Part shown: positions 18,105 to 26,034 of the stretch, piece after piece | How positions within the stretch are numbered: the stretch's first letter is position 1 | How the letters are laid out: every line of letters begins with the position of its first letter | Made by a program: the position numbers and the translations under genes | Origin: Pseudomonadota bacterium | GTDB taxonomy: Bacteria; Pseudomonadota; Alphaproteobacteria; SHVZ01 | Direction of reading: 5' to 3' | DNA length: 61,680 nt | NCBI GenBank assembly: GCA_016195085.1 | Contig: JACQAG010000080.1 | Span: 1-61,680, forward strand | Notes under the pieces: model-generated | Told to the model about the DNA's origin: nothing | Seen by the model: only the letters and a program-made list of their open reading frames with translations | Database searches by the model: none

Positions 18105-19370
18105 ATGAGAGCATTTCGGGCAGCGCTCGCCGGGATTCTCGGTCTTCTGGGAACCGACCCAGCGGCCAGCGCTCAGACCATGGTCGACATCAGGGCCAGC
18201 TCCTATATCAAGCCCGTCTATGAGCAGCTGGTCACGGAGTTCAATCAAAGCGCCAAAGGCATCGCCGCCAAGTTCACTGTGACGGCGCGCGATGAGGAGG
18301 AGGCGGTACAGCAGCTCCTCCGCAGCGGCCTTGTCGGCAGCGATGTTCCGGACGTGCTCTATATCAGCGGAACCTTCGTCCGTCTGCTCGCGGATCGCGG
18401 CCTCGCGGTGGACCTGGATCCTCTCATCAAGTCCGACCCAAATTGGAGCAAGCAGGGATTCACGGAAGCCGTAGCCGCGGCGGGACGCGTCAACGGCCGC
18501 ACTTACGGGCTGGCATTCGGCCTTTCGATGCCCGTAGTCCTTTTCAACTCGGAGCTTGTGCGCAAGGCGGGCGGCGATCCCGGCAAGCTGCCGGGCGAGT
18601 GGTCCGGAATTCTGAGTCTGGCCAAGAAGATCGACGCGCTCGGCTCGAGCAATGTCGGTGGGTTTCTCGAGCATGACAATGGCGGCTCCTTCAGCCTGCT
18701 CTTTCTGCTCGAAAGTCATGGCGGGCAGATGTTGAGCGCCGACGAGAAGAAAGTGACGCTCAAGACCCCGCAGGGTTTGAAGGCACTCGAGGTGCTGCGC
18801 GGCTTTGGCGAATCGGGCCAGGCGCGGGCCAGCATGACGCGCGATCAAGCGCGCCAGGCCTTCGGCGCCGGCAATCTCGGCGTGTTCGTGACCATGAGCA
18901 GCACCATTCCCGCCCATGAGCAGGCATCGGCCGGCCATTTCGAGGTGCTCTCGGTCCCGTTTCCGATCGCGGCGGCGGAAGGTAAGTTGCCTGCTGCGGG
19001 CCCGATCGGCGTCATGCTGACCCATGATCCAGCCAAGCAGAAGGCGGCGTTCGAGCTGATGAAGTTCGCATCGGGACCGCGCGGCCAGACGATCCTAGCC
19101 ACCGGCAGCGGCTACGCGCCGGTCAACGAGATTGCGATCAAGGACGCATCGATGCTCGGCGAAGTCTTGTCGAAGCGAAAGAATGCCCACTCCTATATCG
19201 CTCGCCTGAACGTCGCCACCAGCTGGTATGCGCCGCCCGGTGACAACGCCATCAAGATCTCGAGGGTGGTCAAGGATGACCTCGAGCAGGTGGTCACGCT
19301 CCGCATGACGCCGGAGCAAGCTCTCGATGCCATGACCAGCGAAATCCAGCCGCTGCTTCCCAAGCAGTAG
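18105..19370 (+). CDS. ABC transporter substrate-binding protein, family 1 (CUT1)
   Basis: A 421-residue periplasmic binding protein (SBP_bac_1, UgpB/MalE-like). A Sec signal with cleavage after ASA near residue 23 is evident. The body has YISGTFVRLLADRGLAVDLD and the FMS/AFG-type ligand region, with PAKQKAAFELMKFASGPRGQ near the C-terminus as in UgpB-like proteins. A strong ribosome site AGGAGG at 18093-18098 fixes ATG 18105; an earlier in-frame start at 18024 would bury the signal. This is the binding component of the transporter at 14130-17071. UgpB relatives often take glycerol-phosphate or similar anions, compatible with an organophosphonate ligand but not proof. Confidence 0.9.
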   Translation: MRAFRAALAGILGLLGTDPAASAQTMVDIRASSYIKPVYEQLVTEFNQSAKGIAAKFTVTARDEEEAVQQLLRSGLVGSDVPDVLYISGTFVRLLADRGLAVDLDPLIKSDPNWSKQGFTEAVAAAGRVNGRTYGLAFGLSMPVVLFNSELVRKAGGDPGKLPGEWSGILSLAKKIDALGSSNVGGFLEHDNGGSFSLLFLLESHGGQMLSADEKKVTLKTPQGLKALEVLRGFGESGQARASMTRDQARQAFGAGNLGVFVTMSSTIPAHEQASAGHFEVLSVPFPIAAAEGKLPAAGPIGVMLTHDPAKQKAAFELMKFASGPRGQTILATGSGYAPVNEIAIKDASMLGEVLSKRKNAHSYIARLNVATSWYAPPGDNAIKISRVVKDDLEQVVTLRMTPEQALDAMTSEIQPLLPKQ

Positions 19371-19423
19371 GCTTCCCGGCCGTCTGTGCCGAGCAAAACA
19401 AGGCCGGAGAGGGTCTGCGGTCA

Positions 19424-20539
19424 ATGACCCCAGGTGCCGAGACCGCACCCCTCTTGCCGGGCGAGAGGCTGATCCGCTCGGCCGGATTCCCGGCGCTCGC
19501 CTATTTCCGCGCCGGCCGCCGCGATAGGCCCCTCATCGTCTTTTTGCCGGGCGCGGGGTTCCTCGCCAGGGTGGCCTATGGGCACCCCGGGGGGGTAAAG
19601 CCTGACTTTCTCGATCATTGGCTCGCGCTTCGAGGATATCCTCTGCTGGCGCTTTCCTACCCGACCGACCATCCTACCTTCGATCGGCTCTATCCGGCCA
19701 TGACCGTTCGCGATTGGGGCGAGAGCGCCGCGCACACAACCGCAACCCAGCTGCAAGCAGCAGGAATCGAGCCGCAGCGTCCGATCATCCTCTTGGCCTG
19801 GAGCATGGCAGGGCGCGTCGTCAGGGCTTACAACGTCGCCACCACGCGTCTCGGTCTTAATCTCGAGTGCTGCGTATCGCTGGCCGCAAGTGCTCCGATT
19901 CCCGGCATGATTCCCCGATCGCCGGATGGGGAGCCTCTCACCGCGGCCGGTCTGTGGGAGGTTGGCGCTCCGCTACCCAGGGGGCGTGGACGACGGGGAG
20001 CTTGGTTGGCGGAGCTGGCAGCGATCGCGAAGGCGAATGGGCGGGAGGTCATCTCGGAAGTGGTGTGCCGGGATTTCTACTGGGCCAATACGCCGATCCA
20101 GCTCCGCGGCGAGTCGCAGCGCATCGGCGCCGATAGCCGGATGGTCGACGACTTGGCCGGCGCTCTGGCCGATCTCGGAACCCTTAGCTTTGGCGACTTC
20201 CCCGTGACGGCGGCAATCGTTCCAAAGCACCCGATCGACGCCAGACACGCTCTGACCGATAGTGCAACATGGGCGTTTTTCAATGCCCATAAGATCTTTC
20301 AGACGTGGCTCACGTCGTCCGGCGGCGACCCGGCTTCGCTTTCGGCACCGGCATGGCAAGAGTTGAGAACGCTCATGCTGGACTTGCCGAACCGATTGAC
20401 GCGCTCGATCGATGGCGGGCATTTCTTTTTCATCGGTGAAATCGGGGCTCGGCAGACCGTTGAGCACATTGCCGATCTCGCGGGCGAAGCAAGGTCGATC
20501 CGCCGGGAGCTGTCCGAACTGACCAACCATGGCCGATGA
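19424..20539 (+). CDS. Alpha/beta-hydrolase-fold protein of unknown substrate
   Basis: A 371-residue protein with an alpha/beta-hydrolase core: strand IVFLPGAGF (oxyanion region), strand LLALSYPTDH, and a nucleophile elbow AWSMAG with Ser127. A GGHFFFIGE stretch near residue 345 probably carries the catalytic His. The elbow departs from the usual G-x-S-x-G, having Ala at the first Gly place, so activity is not certain. No signal peptide, so it is probably cytoplasmic. Start ATG 19424 follows the binding-protein gene by 53 bases. In this operon it could cleave an ester or amide of the imported compound. I do not recognise a named family. Confidence 0.7.
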   Translation: MTPGAETAPLLPGERLIRSAGFPALAYFRAGRRDRPLIVFLPGAGFLARVAYGHPGGVKPDFLDHWLALRGYPLLALSYPTDHPTFDRLYPAMTVRDWGESAAHTTATQLQAAGIEPQRPIILLAWSMAGRVVRAYNVATTRLGLNLECCVSLAASAPIPGMIPRSPDGEPLTAAGLWEVGAPLPRGRGRRGAWLAELAAIAKANGREVISEVVCRDFYWANTPIQLRGESQRIGADSRMVDDLAGALADLGTLSFGDFPVTAAIVPKHPIDARHALTDSATWAFFNAHKIFQTWLTSSGGDPASLSAPAWQELRTLMLDLPNRLTRSIDGGHFFFIGEIGARQTVEHIADLAGEARSIRRELSELTNHGR

Positions 20540-20582
20540 TGATTGGCTTCAGCAATTCGTGCCTATCGGGAGAAATCGACGC

Positions 20583-21455
20583 ATGAGCAAGGCGAAGCGG
20601 CTCCGCGCCGCCATGGCTGAGGCCGGCTTGGTCCATATCATGGCGGCGCACAGCCCGCTCTCGGCCGCTTTGGCCGAGGAAGCGGGCTTCGACGGGCTTT
20701 GGGCGTCGGGCTTCGAACTCTCGGCGCTCTACGGGCTCCCCGATGTGAGCCTTGTCACCATGACCCAACACCTGGAGATGACGCGCGCCATGGCGGAGCG
20801 CTCGCAGCTCCCCATCGTCGCCGACATCGACACCGGCTTCGGCAACGCACTCAACGTGATCCATGCGATCGAGCGCTATGAGCAGGCCGGCGCCGCCGCG
20901 GTGGTGATCGAGGACAAGAGCTTTCCCAAGGTGACGAGCCTGGTGGCCGGCGGCCGCCAGGAACTGGTGCGCTCGCAAGAGTTTCAGGGCAAGATCGAAG
21001 CCGCGATCGCCACCCGCAAGGATCCGGACTTCCTAGTGATCGCCCGCACCGAGGCCCTAATCGCCGGGCTCGGCGAGAAGGAAGCGCTCATCCGCGCCCA
21101 CGCCTATGCCGAAGCCGGCGCCGACATGATCTTCGTTCATTCCAAGCAGAAGACACCGGACGAGGTCGAAAGTTTCGCCCGAGCCTGGTCCGGCCGATTG
21201 CCGCTGGTGCTGGTTCCGACCGCCTATCCCGATCTCGACGCCGCGCGCATTCGGGCTTTGGGCAAGGTCAAGATGGTCATCTATGGCAACCACGCGATCC
21301 GCGCCGCGGTGACTGCGATGCAGAGCGTCTTCCGCCGCATCCGTGAGGATGGCGGCATCAAGAACGTGCACAAGGACATCGTCTCGGTCGAGGAGATCTT
21401 CCGCTTGCAGGGCATGGACCGGGTGAAGGCGAACGAGGCGCGATTCCTCAAATAG
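20583..21455 (+). CDS. Phosphonopyruvate-hydrolase-like enzyme (PEP mutase/isocitrate lyase superfamily)
   Basis: A 290-residue enzyme, the same length as I recall for Variovorax Pal2 phosphonopyruvate hydrolase (PphA/PalA), which splits phosphonopyruvate to pyruvate and phosphate. The metal/substrate residues are present: ADIDTGFG (Asp81, Asp83) and VIEDKSFPK (Glu110, Asp111, Lys112). At the gating loop it reads FPKVTSL with Thr118, the residue I recall for the hydrolase, where PEP mutase has Asn. GRQELVRSQEFQGKI and HSKQKTPDEVE also match what I remember of the hydrolase. The isocitrate lyase KKCGH motif is absent. Start ATG 20583 has GGGAGA upstream; ATG 20529 overlaps the previous gene and is less likely. 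Confidence 0.8.
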   Translation: MSKAKRLRAAMAEAGLVHIMAAHSPLSAALAEEAGFDGLWASGFELSALYGLPDVSLVTMTQHLEMTRAMAERSQLPIVADIDTGFGNALNVIHAIERYEQAGAAAVVIEDKSFPKVTSLVAGGRQELVRSQEFQGKIEAAIATRKDPDFLVIARTEALIAGLGEKEALIRAHAYAEAGADMIFVHSKQKTPDEVESFARAWSGRLPLVLVPTAYPDLDAARIRALGKVKMVIYGNHAIRAAVTAMQSVFRRIREDGGIKNVHKDIVSVEEIFRLQGMDRVKANEARFLK

Positions 21456-21558
21456 ACTGCGGCGAAGGGTCGGATCGGCGCCCGGGCGCAACTCCCCGTG
21501 TCGGCTCGGAAAATATCGCTATAGAATGGCCGAGGGAGTTCGGCCGAGGAGCAGATGC

Positions 21559-22458
21559 ATGTGCGGCATTGTAGGTCTTTTCCTCAAGAACCCGGCCTTG
21601 GCGCCCTCTCTCGGCGATCGCCTGTCGGCGATGCTGATCGAGATGAGCGACCGCGGACCGGACAGCGCCGGCGTCGCGTTCTATCGCGAGCCGGCACCTC
21701 CAGGTGCCGTCAAGCTCGTGCTGTTCCACCCTGATCCGGGCTTTTCCTGGCTCGAGCTGGCCGAGCGCCTGGCCGCCGAGCTTGCCACCGAAGCCGAGCT
21801 CGATGTGCGCGCGAGCCACGCGCGCACGGTCATCGCAGCCCCTTACGAGGCCATCGCCGCGTGGCTCGCCCTGACATATCCCGATGTCAGGATCATGAGC
21901 GCCGGCGGGGCCATCGAGATCTACAAGGAGATGGGCCTGCCCGAGGACGTGGTCGAGCGCTTCCAGCTCCGCGGCATCGCCGGCAGCCACGCCTTGGGCC
22001 ATACCCGCATGGCGACCGAGAGTGCGGTTACCACCGAGCACTCCCATCCGTTTTCGACCGGGCTCGATCTTTGCCTGGTGCACAACGGCTCGCTCTCCAA
22101 CCACAACCGCTTGCGGCGCACGCTCTCGCGCCACGGTATCCGCTTCCAGACCGACAACGACACCGAGGTGGCCGCGGGCTATCTCACCTGGCGCATGCTC
22201 GAAGGCGCCACCTTGGCCGAAGCCCTCGAAGCCTCGCTCGCGGATCTCGACGGCTTCTACACCTTCGCCGTCGGCACCAGCAACGGCTTCGCCGTGCTGC
22301 GAGACCCCATCGCCTGCAAGCCCGCGATCCTGGCCGAGACCGACGACTGGGTGGCGATGGCATCGGAATACCGGGCGATCTCGGTCTTGCCCGGCGCCGA
22401 GTCCGCCCGCATCTGGGAACCGGCGCCGGGCAAGGTCTATAGCTGGGGCCGAGCCTAG
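21559..22458 (+). CDS. Glutamine amidotransferase class II subunit (GlxB/MgsA-like)
   Basis: A 299-residue Ntn-type amidotransferase. The chain begins MCGIVG, so Cys2 becomes the N-terminal nucleophile after Met removal, and RGPDSAG, HTRMATES and VHNGSLSNH are the glutaminase signatures. GAGGAG at 21546-21551 fixes ATG 21559. It corresponds to the N-terminal domain of glutamate synthase encoded as a separate gene, as in rhizobial glxB and in mgsA of N-methylglutamate synthase. In that enzyme the released ammonia (or a bound amine) is passed to the FMN subunit. The next two genes supply the other domains. Confidence 0.9.
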   Translation: MCGIVGLFLKNPALAPSLGDRLSAMLIEMSDRGPDSAGVAFYREPAPPGAVKLVLFHPDPGFSWLELAERLAAELATEAELDVRASHARTVIAAPYEAIAAWLALTYPDVRIMSAGGAIEIYKEMGLPEDVVERFQLRGIAGSHALGHTRMATESAVTTEHSHPFSTGLDLCLVHNGSLSNHNRLRRTLSRHGIRFQTDNDTEVAAGYLTWRMLEGATLAEALEASLADLDGFYTFAVGTSNGFAVLRDPIACKPAILAETDDWVAMASEYRAISVLPGAESARIWEPAPGKVYSWGRA

Positions 22459-22467
22459 CCGTCCGCC

Positions 22468-23148
22468 ATGCAGATTGATCTCGATCAGGTGTCGATCCGC
22501 GAGCTGAACCAGCGCTTGCACGGGCTCTCGCCGGAAACAAATTGGCGGGAGGTCCGCATCGTCAATCCGAAGGGACGCCATGCGCTGGCGGTCGGCTTGA
22601 CCCTGCCGATCGAGGTCACCGTCGAGGGCCATGTCGGCTATTACTGCGCCGGCATGAACAAGGAGGCCGCGGTCACCATCGCCGGCCATGCCGGGCCCGG
22701 GGTGGCGGAGAACATCATGTCCGGCGTGGTCAGGGTCGAAGGCAATGCCTCGCAATACGCCGCCGCGTCCGGCCGCGGCGGGCTGGTGGTGATCGAAGGC
22801 GATGCCAGCGCCCGCTGCGGCATCTCGATGAAGGGTGTCGACATCGTCGTCGGCGGCTCGGTGGGCCATCTCTCGGCCTTCATGGCCCAGCGCGGCCATC
22901 TCGTGGTTTGCGGCGATGCCGGCGCCGATCTCGGCGACTCGCTCTATGAAGCGCGCCTCTATGTGCAGGGGCGGGTCGAGAGCCTGGGCGCCGACTGCAT
23001 CGAGAAGGAGCAGACGGCGGCGCATCAAGAGGGCTTGGCGGCACTCTTGGAGCGCGCCCGCATCAAGGCCGATCCACGGGCGTTCCGGCGCTACGGCTCG
23101 GCCAGGCGGCTCTATCACTTTCACACCGACCACGCCCATGCCTATTGA
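22468..23148 (+). CDS. GXGXG-domain subunit of glutamate-synthase-like enzyme (GlxC/MgsB-like)
   Basis: A 226-residue right-handed beta-helix protein, equal to the C-terminal GXGXG domain of glutamate synthase. Glycine-rich strands repeat about every 20 residues from position 55 to 175 (for example GHAGPGVAENIMSG, GNASQYAAASGRGG, GDAGADLGDS). The domain is structural and bridges the other two subunits. It starts ten bases after the amidotransferase gene. Its stop lies in a 16-base tandem duplication that separates it from the FMN subunit gene. Confidence 0.9.
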   Translation: MQIDLDQVSIRELNQRLHGLSPETNWREVRIVNPKGRHALAVGLTLPIEVTVEGHVGYYCAGMNKEAAVTIAGHAGPGVAENIMSGVVRVEGNASQYAAASGRGGLVVIEGDASARCGISMKGVDIVVGGSVGHLSAFMAQRGHLVVCGDAGADLGDSLYEARLYVQGRVESLGADCIEKEQTAAHQEGLAALLERARIKADPRAFRRYGSARRLYHFHTDHAHAY

Positions 23149-23168
23149 CGTCCATGCCTATTGACGAC
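23137..23168 (+). repeat. 16-base tandem duplication at a gene junction
   Basis: CATGCCTATTGACG occurs at 23137-23150 and again at 23153-23166. Copy 1 contains the stop of the GXGXG gene; copy 2 contains the ATG of the FMN-subunit gene. Without the duplication the stop and start would overlap. Confidence 0.85.
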
Positions 23169-24503
23169 AGCAGCAAGCCCGAGCCGGTGCTAAAGCCGGT
23201 CTTGCGCGAATCCGCGAGCTTCCCGCGCCAGGTCCTGGCCGAGATCCACCGGGCGGCGGCGGAGGGGGTCTACGCGATCCGCGGCTTCGGCGCCAAAAGG
23301 CGCGTGCCGAATTTCGACGATCTCGTGCTGCTCGGCGCCTCGGTCTCCCGCTATCCCTTGGAAGGCTACCGGGAGCGTTGCGCCACGGAGGTCGTCATCG
23401 GCACTCGCTTCGCCAAGAAGCCGATCACCCTCAAGATCCCGATCACCATCGCCGGCATGAGCTTTGGTGCCTTGGGCTCCCACGCCAAGGAGGCGCTGGG
23501 GCGCGCCGCGACCCAGCTCGGCACCAGCACCACCACCGGCGATGGCGGCATGACCGAGGAGGAGCGTCTTGCCTCGAAGACGCTCGTCTACCAGGTGCTG
23601 CCGTCCCGCTACGGCCTCAATCCCGACGATCTCCGGCGCGCCGATGCGATCGAGGTGGTGGTGGGCCAGGGGGCGAAACCCGGCGGCGGCGGCATGCTGC
23701 TCGGCCAGAAGATCACCGAGCGCGTCGCCGGCATGCGCGATCTGCCCGTCGGCATCGACCAGCGGAGTGCCTCCCGCCACCCCGATTGGACCGGCCCCGA
23801 CGATCTCACCATCAAAATCCAGGAGCTGCGCGAGGTAACCGACTGGGAGAAGCCGATCTACGTCAAGGTCGGCGCCACCAGGGTCGCCTATGACGTGGCG
23901 CTCGCGGTCAAGGCCGGTGCGGACGCGGTCGTCGTCGACGGCATGCAGGGCGGCACGGCGGCGACCCAGGATGTGTTCATCGAGCATGTCGGCATCCCGA
24001 CCTTGGCCGCGGTGCGCCTTGCCGCCGATGCCTTGGTCGAGCTCGATCAGCACCGCAAGGTGCAGCTCATCGTCTCCGGTGGCATCCGCAGCGGCGCCGA
24101 TGTGGCGAAGGCGCTGGCGCTCGGCGCCGATGCGGTCTCCATCGGTGTCGCGGCCTTGGTGGCACTCGGCTGCAACCGCGAGGCCTATGTCGAGGACTAC
24201 CAGAAGCTCGGCACCATGCCCGGCTTTTGCCACCACTGCCACACCGGCCGCTGTCCGGTCGGCATCACCACGCAGCTCCCTGAGCTGGAGGCCCGCCTCG
24301 ATCCGGAATTGGGCGCCCGCCATGTCCGCAACTACATCTCGACCTTGGTCCTGGAGCTGCAAACCTTGGCGCGTGCCTGCGGCAAGAGCCATGTGCTCAA
24401 TCTCGAGCCCGAGGATCTGGCCGCCCTCACCATCGAGGCCGCCGCCATGGCCCGCGTGCCGCTCGCCGGCACCAACTGGATTCCAGGGGTGAGTGGCGGC
24501 TAA
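23154..24503 (+). CDS. FMN-binding glutamate-synthase-like subunit (GlxD/MgsC-like)
   Basis: A 449-residue TIM-barrel subunit of the Glu_synthase family. ITIAGMSFGALGSHAKEALG and TSTTTGDGGMTEEER are the barrel entry signatures, GQGAKPGGGGMLLGQKI binds substrate, and VDGMQGGTAATQDVF with GGIRSGADVAKALALGAD forms the FMN phosphate site. CHHCHTGRCPVGI near residue 360 holds the Cys residues of the 3Fe-4S cluster. In the methylglutamate pathway this subunit makes N-methylglutamate from glutamate and methylamine; in rhizobial glx loci the reaction is unproven. ATG 23154 is preferred over TTG 23145. Confidence 0.9.
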   Translation: MPIDDSSKPEPVLKPVLRESASFPRQVLAEIHRAAAEGVYAIRGFGAKRRVPNFDDLVLLGASVSRYPLEGYRERCATEVVIGTRFAKKPITLKIPITIAGMSFGALGSHAKEALGRAATQLGTSTTTGDGGMTEEERLASKTLVYQVLPSRYGLNPDDLRRADAIEVVVGQGAKPGGGGMLLGQKITERVAGMRDLPVGIDQRSASRHPDWTGPDDLTIKIQELREVTDWEKPIYVKVGATRVAYDVALAVKAGADAVVVDGMQGGTAATQDVFIEHVGIPTLAAVRLAADALVELDQHRKVQLIVSGGIRSGADVAKALALGADAVSIGVAALVALGCNREAYVEDYQKLGTMPGFCHHCHTGRCPVGITTQLPELEARLDPELGARHVRNYISTLVLELQTLARACGKSHVLNLEPEDLAALTIEAAAMARVPLAGTNWIPGVSGG

Positions 24504-24520
24504 ACAAGCACGGTGCGGGA

Positions 24521-24576
24521 TGCCCCCTCCCTCACCCTCCCCCACCCATGGGTGGGGGAGGGACGGGGTGGGGGCG
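24521..24576. repeat. Single-hairpin copy of intergenic repeat family 1
   Basis: TGCCCCCTCCCTCACCCTCC pairs with GGGGGAGGGACGGGGTGGGG around the turn CACCCATGGGTG. It lies just before the glutamine-synthetase-like gene. Confidence 0.75.
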
Positions 24577-24600
24577 CAGCCAAGTGAACGGGGGACAGGG

Positions 24601-25908
24601 ATGAGCATCGATCTGGCGAAGGTGGCGCGGGACAAGCGCATCGAGTATTTCCTCATCAGCTTCGTCGACATGGCGGGCACGTCGCGGGCCAAGCTGGTGC
24701 CGGCCTCGGCCATCGCGATCATGCAGAAGAACGGCGCCGGCTTTGCCGGCTTCGCCACCCATCTCGACATGACGCCGGCCGATCCTGACATGTTCGCCAT
24801 GCCGGACGCCGAGAGCCTGGTGCAGCTCCCCTGGAAGCCCGAGCTCGGCTGGCTTGCCGCCGATCTCTGGATGGAGGGAAAGCCGATCCTGACCACGCCG
24901 CGCCTGGTCTTGAAGCGTCTCATCGCACAAGCCCTGAAGGCGGGCTACCGGCAGAAATCCGGCGTCGAATGCGAGTTCATGCTGATCCAACGCGATCAGA
25001 TGGCGGTCTCCGATCCCTTCGATGCAGCGAAGAAGCCCTGCTACGACCAGCAGGCTTTGATGCGCCGCTATGACGTGATCCGCGCCATCTGCGACGGCAT
25101 GCAGCGTCTGGGCTGGGGGCCCTACCAGAACGATCACGAGGACGCCAACGGCCAGTTCGAGATGAACTGGGAATACGCCGACGCCCTGGTGACCGCCGAT
25201 CGCCACACCTTCTTCAAGTTCATGGTGAAGTCGATCGCCGAGCAGCAGGGTCTGCGCGCCACCTTCATGCCGAAGCCGTTCATGAGCCTCACCGGCAATG
25301 GCTGCCATGTGCACATGTCGCTGTGGAACCCCACGGCCAAGCGCAACCTGTTCGAGGATCCCAAGGGCGAGCTCGGCCTCGCGGCCCTGGCCTACAAGGC
25401 GATCGGCGGTCTCGTCGCCAATGCCGAGCCGCTCGCGGCCCTCTTCAATCCGACGGTGAACAGCTATAAGCGCATCAACGCGCCGGTGACGCTTTCGGGT
25501 GCCACGTGGTCGCCCAACACCGTCACCTACTCCGGCAACAACCGCACCCACATGATCCGCATCCCCGAGCCCGGGCGCTTCGAGCTGCGCCTGCCCGACG
25601 GTGCCGCCAATCCCTATCTCTTGCAGGCGGGCGTGCTCGCCGCCGCGCTCGACGGCATCGGCCAGAACCGCGACCCCGGCAAGCGCCTCGACGTCAACAT
25701 GTACGAGGAAGGCCACCGCATCAAAGGCGCGAAGCGCCTGCCGCTCAATCTCCTCGATGCGGTGCGCGTGTTCGAGAAGAGTCAATTCGCCCGCCAGGCC
25801 TTCGGCGATGCCTTCGTCGAGTCCTACGCCAAGCTGAAGCACCAGGACTGGAAGAGCTATATGGCGGCGCTGTCGCCCTGGGAGCTGCAGCAGACCGTGG
25901 ATTGCTGA
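24601..25908 (+). CDS. glnT: Type III glutamine synthetase (GlnT) / gamma-glutamylmethylamide synthetase-like
   Basis: A 435-residue ATP-dependent amide ligase. YQNDHEDANGQFEMNWEY carries metal and glutamate ligands, GNGCHVHMSLW the ATP-site His, NSYKRINAP the glutamate site, and NNRTHMIRIPEPGRFELRLP the phosphate-binding Arg residues. The sequence matches rhizobial GlnT as I remember it. This family includes gamma-glutamylmethylamide synthetase (GmaS), and the upstream trio matches mgsABC, so methylamine rather than ammonia may be the amine. The dehydrogenase genes (mgdABCD) that complete the pathway are not in the window. Start ATG 24601 follows GGGGGACAGGG. Its last 30 bases recur downstream at 27048. 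Confidence 0.9.
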   Translation: MSIDLAKVARDKRIEYFLISFVDMAGTSRAKLVPASAIAIMQKNGAGFAGFATHLDMTPADPDMFAMPDAESLVQLPWKPELGWLAADLWMEGKPILTTPRLVLKRLIAQALKAGYRQKSGVECEFMLIQRDQMAVSDPFDAAKKPCYDQQALMRRYDVIRAICDGMQRLGWGPYQNDHEDANGQFEMNWEYADALVTADRHTFFKFMVKSIAEQQGLRATFMPKPFMSLTGNGCHVHMSLWNPTAKRNLFEDPKGELGLAALAYKAIGGLVANAEPLAALFNPTVNSYKRINAPVTLSGATWSPNTVTYSGNNRTHMIRIPEPGRFELRLPDGAANPYLLQAGVLAAALDGIGQNRDPGKRLDVNMYEEGHRIKGAKRLPLNLLDAVRVFEKSQFARQAFGDAFVESYAKLKHQDWKSYMAALSPWELQQTVDC

Positions 25909-25909
25909 G
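25879..25909 (+). repeat. Left copy of 31-base direct repeat (glnT 3' end)
   Basis: The last coding bases and stop of the glutamine-synthetase gene. They match 27048-27078 at 28 of 31 positions. The two copies bracket the HEPN gene pair. Confidence 0.8.
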
Positions 25910-25973
25910 GGGGAAGGTCGAGGGTGCGGGTCGTGTGGTGGGCAGAAGCGCATGAAGTCGCAGCATCCGACCT

Positions 25974-26034
25974 AGAGCAGCTCCGGTCAGATGGAATCGC
26001 TTTGCGATTTCATCTGGCCGGATAAAGCTGCTCT
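25974..26034. repeat. Palindromic repeat, family 2 (AGAGCAGCT...AGCTGCTCT)
   Basis: Long imperfect hairpin: AGAGCAGCT-CCGG-TCAGATG-GAATCGC pairs with GCGATTTCATCTGGCCGG...AGCTGCTCT around TTT. Elements of this type are familiar from intergenic DNA of rhizobia and relatives. It contains the stop codon of the HEPN gene. Confidence 0.85.

Noticed and set aside
13161-21455. A classical C-P lyase (phnGHIJKLM) or phnWX phosphonatase locus
   Set aside because: None of the C-P lyase subunits, the AEP transaminase or phosphonoacetaldehyde hydrolase was found; only a phosphonopyruvate-hydrolase-like enzyme is present.
20583-21455. Isocitrate or methylisocitrate lyase
   Set aside because: The KKCGH catalytic motif is absent, and the loop and flanking motifs fit phosphonopyruvate hydrolase better.
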